Below are positions 60,640 to 64,000 of a DNA stretch of 64,000 nucleotides, one piece after another. The stretch covers positions 18,453,907-18,517,906 of the forward strand of contig OX457033.1 in assembly GCA_949752745.1 (NCBI GenBank), read 5' to 3'. Source of the stretch: Protula sp. h YS-2021. Its lineage: Eukaryota; Annelida; Polychaeta; Sabellida; Serpulidae. A program made the translations under genes and the position numbers. The first letter of the stretch is position 1; the number at the start of each line of letters is the position of its first letter. The notes under the pieces are model-generated. The model worked only from the letters and a program-made list of their open reading frames with translations. It ran no database searches and was not told the DNA's origin.

Positions 60640-61040
60640 GCACAAATAATCAAATTCAGTTTTCTAACTGTTTTCGACATAATGGCATATTGTCTGTTTT
60701 TGACCTTTACCATGACGGAGAAGGTCAGCGTCACCGAGGTAATTCTTACTTAACGTCTTTTAGGCCCAAAGGGTCGAAAATGAGCTCATAATGATTCTAT
60801 CTCTAACCGTTTTTACCACAATGGTCAACTTCCGGCTTTTGACCTTGACCATGACGGGGTCAGTCGTGGTCCCCGAGGTACGTCCTACATAAAGGATTTT
60901 AGTCCAGGGGTCAAAAATAAGATTCAAAGCGCACCGTCTCAAACCGTTTTCGAGATAATGATCAATTCCCAATTTTGATCTTGATCATGACGGAGGTCAA
61001 GATCATCGAGGTCCTTCTTAAATAAAGTTTTTGGACAATT
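60640..61040. repeat. Tandem repeat of ~145-150 bp, three diverged units
   Basis: Units beginning near 60666, 60810 and 60950 share ACCGTTTT(C)GA..ATAATGRTCAA, TTTTGAYCTTGACCATGACGG and GTCA...CGAGGTNCTTCTTA, then AAAGGRTTTTAG...GGGTC. They are rich in TGACC/GGTCA motifs. A related block lies at 62030-62210. Confidence 0.6.
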
Positions 61041-62660
61041 TTTCTCTAACGGATTAGGATATGCAAAGGTCAAATGACCTTAATTTTGACCCTAAATGTC
61101 GAGATTCAATCGACGATGTAACTGCCTACTGACACCGTACACGTATTGAAACAAGGGTTTGAGCGTTTTTTCAGCCATTTTACATGATATTTTGACTTCA
61201 ATTTGACTTTGACCTTAAAAGTCTAGTAAAGAAAAGTTACAGATGTCACGACAGCTTATTACCTTCTATATCTCTACCAAATGCCGTCTTTCTACGACCC
61301 GCCCTGCAGGAGGAGTTTTCCTGAAACCACTTTGTAGTCAAAAAAGCTTTGACCTGAATATGACCGTGACCTTGAAGGTCAAGGTAAAAAATTGTTAATT
61401 TTACGACACCTTATTGCCCTCTGTCCCTGTGCCAAATTTCATCGTCATGTAGCGTAAGAAAGAAACAAAATGAAAAAAGGAATAAACAGCCAGCATTCTT
61501 GGCAAAGTATACCTATTTGTACACTCTGTTTGGATTAAACAAAAAAGAATTTTCAACGATGAAATGCAGCAAAACATGACATTAAAACAAAGCATTAAGA
61601 AGGTTAAACAACATTTACATAAAGATAACATGTTCGATTTCGCTCTTTCTTTCTTTTGACTTTATTCATTTATCGGTTATATTGAAACATTGGTTCACAG
61701 TTTATCTGTTGAACTACCTTCTGAATTCATGTTTAGGGGGAAAGTATCACTTAAAACTTTATTGGGAAATTATTTAAACCCTATAACGTCTTACATGATG
61801 AAAAAGGCAATATTAGAAAAAAATTTAAAGTTATTGTTGATATATCTTAGATTTTTGTAATACAGCATAATATAAGAAGCCAAATATCTAAGACAGTGCT
61901 CAACAGAGAAACGAACACAAAATTTGTAATTGAAGATGTGTGAGAAAAACTAGGCCTAACTTCTTTAGATAGCGGAATGATCCACTTTCAGAAACCATTA
62001 AGCACAATATTTCTATTAAATTATGACCAAGAAGGTCAAAAAGCTCTAATCGAGGACGAGGTAATAGCCAACTTTCGATTTGGGGTCTTGAAGGTGACCG
62101 GAAAGGTTAAGGTCACAGAAGTACTGCTTATGTAACGTTCTTTAGGACCTAAAGGGTCTGAAATGAACTCCAAATCGCTGACTGTCTTTTCGATATGTCG
62201 GCCCATCGTGAATGGTACACGAGATCACGTAACTTTGGACCTTGACCCTCAAAGTCAAGAATCAAGATTCAAGTTACCCCTACTGAGTACGTCTTATATA
62301 TTCAAACTGGGATTTGAACTGGGATTTTTTGTATCCTAATTTTGTAATAAAGAGACATTTTGACCTGCTGTTGACCTTAACTTTTGGGGTCAAGTAAAAA
62401 AAATCGGTTTTAGCGAGGTCTGATAACTGTCTGTACCAAATATTAAGCTCAGTTTTCTTACTCAAACGCTAGGAGGAGATTCCTGGAAACTATTTTGTAA
62501 AAAAAAAAATCTTTGACCTCAATTTGATCTTAACCTTGACCAGTGAAGTCAAATAAAATTTGTGGATTTAATGATGCTTTGACATTCTCTATACGTAGGC
62601 CATATTCTTCTTTTTCCGTCAAATAGTGTAGGAGGAGTTTTCTGGAAACCATCCAACAAA
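61041..62660. repeat. Repeat region rich in GGTCA/TGACC motifs, partly duplicated
   Basis: 61060-61440 is similar in order to 62200-62650: TTGACCYTNAARGTC, a GGAGGAG.TT.CTGGAAACNACTTTGT block (61310 and 62470, again near 62630), and TTTGACCTNAATNTGAYC.TNACCTTGA. The AT-rich 61450-61960 between them has no feature I recognise. There is no gene. Confidence 0.5.
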
Positions 62661-64000
62661 AAAAAGAAAACGAAAAGTGTAGAATCTTCCAGAATAACTA
62701 TAAATTTATGCCCAGTTACAGAGGAAGTTTGCGAGTGGGAGTAATACTTTGTGACATTGGAGCAAGCGGTATTTTCACTGCCATGGGCAAGCTGAAGGCA
62801 CTCGGGTATGTTCACGCTGTGCCGTCGAACACCTCCGACTGCAGACTGGAAGTAATACACGATCAAGTGTTAATAAACTCCCCCGTAAAGTACAAGGAAA
62901 CACATATCTTATACTGCGCGATATACATAAAATGTTTTGAAACATAATGGCCTAATGTATTAGCATTGTAACTTTCCTAAACGGTTTGGAAAACTACAGC
63001 TGTGACAATTTTAACAATTACAACCTAATTCAACATTTTAATCAGTTGTCTAAACCTGTCTTACGTTTTGTGTGCGTCATTCAGTTTTATAACACTTGGC
63101 ATTTCAAAGCCCAGGGCCCGTATCCTTGAAGTCTTAAGCTGAGAAAATTGTCTTGGGTTTAAGTAAGTGATCTCATATCAGAGTTAGTGGTCTCAGATTT
63201 GAGACAAGGAACTTAATTTTGGTTCATCCATATTCTTGAAAGAGTTTTGGATATAATCTAACCACAAGTCCCTTAGAATTAAGAAATGCGTCTTATTGAA
63301 AAAAGCACCATAAATTAATGCTTTTACGGGTGTTTTGTTCATACTGCACACAATATCAACTAAAAAGGATCAAACAAACAGTTCGAGGCTGCCAAAAAAA
63401 GCAGTTCGACCCTGGACAACGTTGAATGGACCTCTCACCGGACGCTTGATCAACATCGGTTCGTGGTTATTCATTGAAGTCGAAATAACGTCTGCCTTCG
63501 GTCAATTAGTTCTCGATATGTAAACAACCTTGCGTTAAAGTTGCTAATAGAACGTTGCCGGATATGTATGAAGTCCATTTCGATGAATATTGTAGGTGGA
63601 AAAACTTAAATATTTTATTTTATATTTAGATCGTTTTGATCTATTTTCAAAGTAAATTATCACAAGACGTAGCACTGTGGTCACAATCAATCTCAACCAA
63701 ATTACATTCAGAGATAATGTTGTGGTTTGGTCGGATCGACGCCGTAACCTCAAATTGACGCCCAGATGTATTGATATCGTAGGAATATATTTTTGTTTTA
63801 TCGTTCTTTATATTCTGAAAAAGGATATACTGCCGTGATGGGGAAGATACGAAAAAGGCTGAAGGCAAGTCTGCTTTGTAACAGGAAAGCTGCCTGCTCT
63901 GTTCTCTGTTCTGCTACGGAGGGCGATGGGGAATGGTTTGAAACGGCAGCCATAATTTATGCAACAGTTTGTATGGCAAGCGGATTGTAGGTGTGCCTCC
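62661..64000. other. No recognised gene; possible short dispersed repeat near 63.1 kb
   Basis: Small frames on both strands (e.g. 62708-62947 + and 62549-62866 -) carry no domain I recognise. 63115-63290 (GGCCCGTATCCTTGAAGTCTTAAG and onwards) resembles the start of a short dispersed repeat but lacks visible termini. Confidence 0.4.

Overview
The window is animal nuclear DNA: long introns, phase-consistent splice sites, a vertebrate-like nucleoporin gene, Toll-like receptor genes and several classes of decayed retroelement. The mix (Mag-like Gypsy, BEL/Pao and CR1/L2-type LINE remnants, clustered Toll-like receptors, many microsatellites) fits a marine lophotrochozoan, perhaps a mollusc. The taxon is an inference; nothing here names the species.

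Layout. 1-7.26 kb: a 5'-truncated LINE (+), then a broken BEL/Pao element (-). 7.26-9.47 kb: a displaced copy of the last part of a Toll-like receptor gene plus its 3' flank (+). 9.5-16.7 kb: diverged tandem repeats, a Gypsy remnant, a nearly complete but nonsense-mutated Gypsy element (-), and a MITE-like inverted-repeat element. 17.7-40.2 kb: one long gene on +, the orthologue of nuclear pore protein NUP214. I could reconstruct about 37 exons with consistent phases: beta-propeller, coiled coil, then a long FG-repeat tail. Its introns hold a small hAT-like MITE, several tandem repeats, a 59-bp minisatellite of about 26 units, and an array of in-frame 45-nt mini-exons. 41-57.4 kb: a perfect 37-bp inverted repeat, then a Toll-like receptor cluster on -: a frameshifted copy (43.4-47.2 kb), a TIR-only relic (49.8-50.2 kb) and an apparently intact copy (53.9-57.4 kb). 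57.5-64 kb: an antisense LINE relic with an (ATT)n tail, then repeats rich in AGGTCA-type half-sites, and no recognisable gene.

The two functional themes are nuclear transport (NUP214 sits on the cytoplasmic face of the pore and binds mRNA-export and import factors through its propeller and FG repeats) and innate immune sensing (Toll-like receptors signalling through cytoplasmic TIR domains). They look like unrelated neighbours. The strongest unusual signals are the mini-exon array in NUP214, the very high TIR similarity between otherwise diverged receptor paralogues, and a duplicated receptor unit found in four places.

Intron-exon structures were inferred by eye from reading frame, splice signals and remembered similarity to the vertebrate protein. 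No alignment or database search was run.
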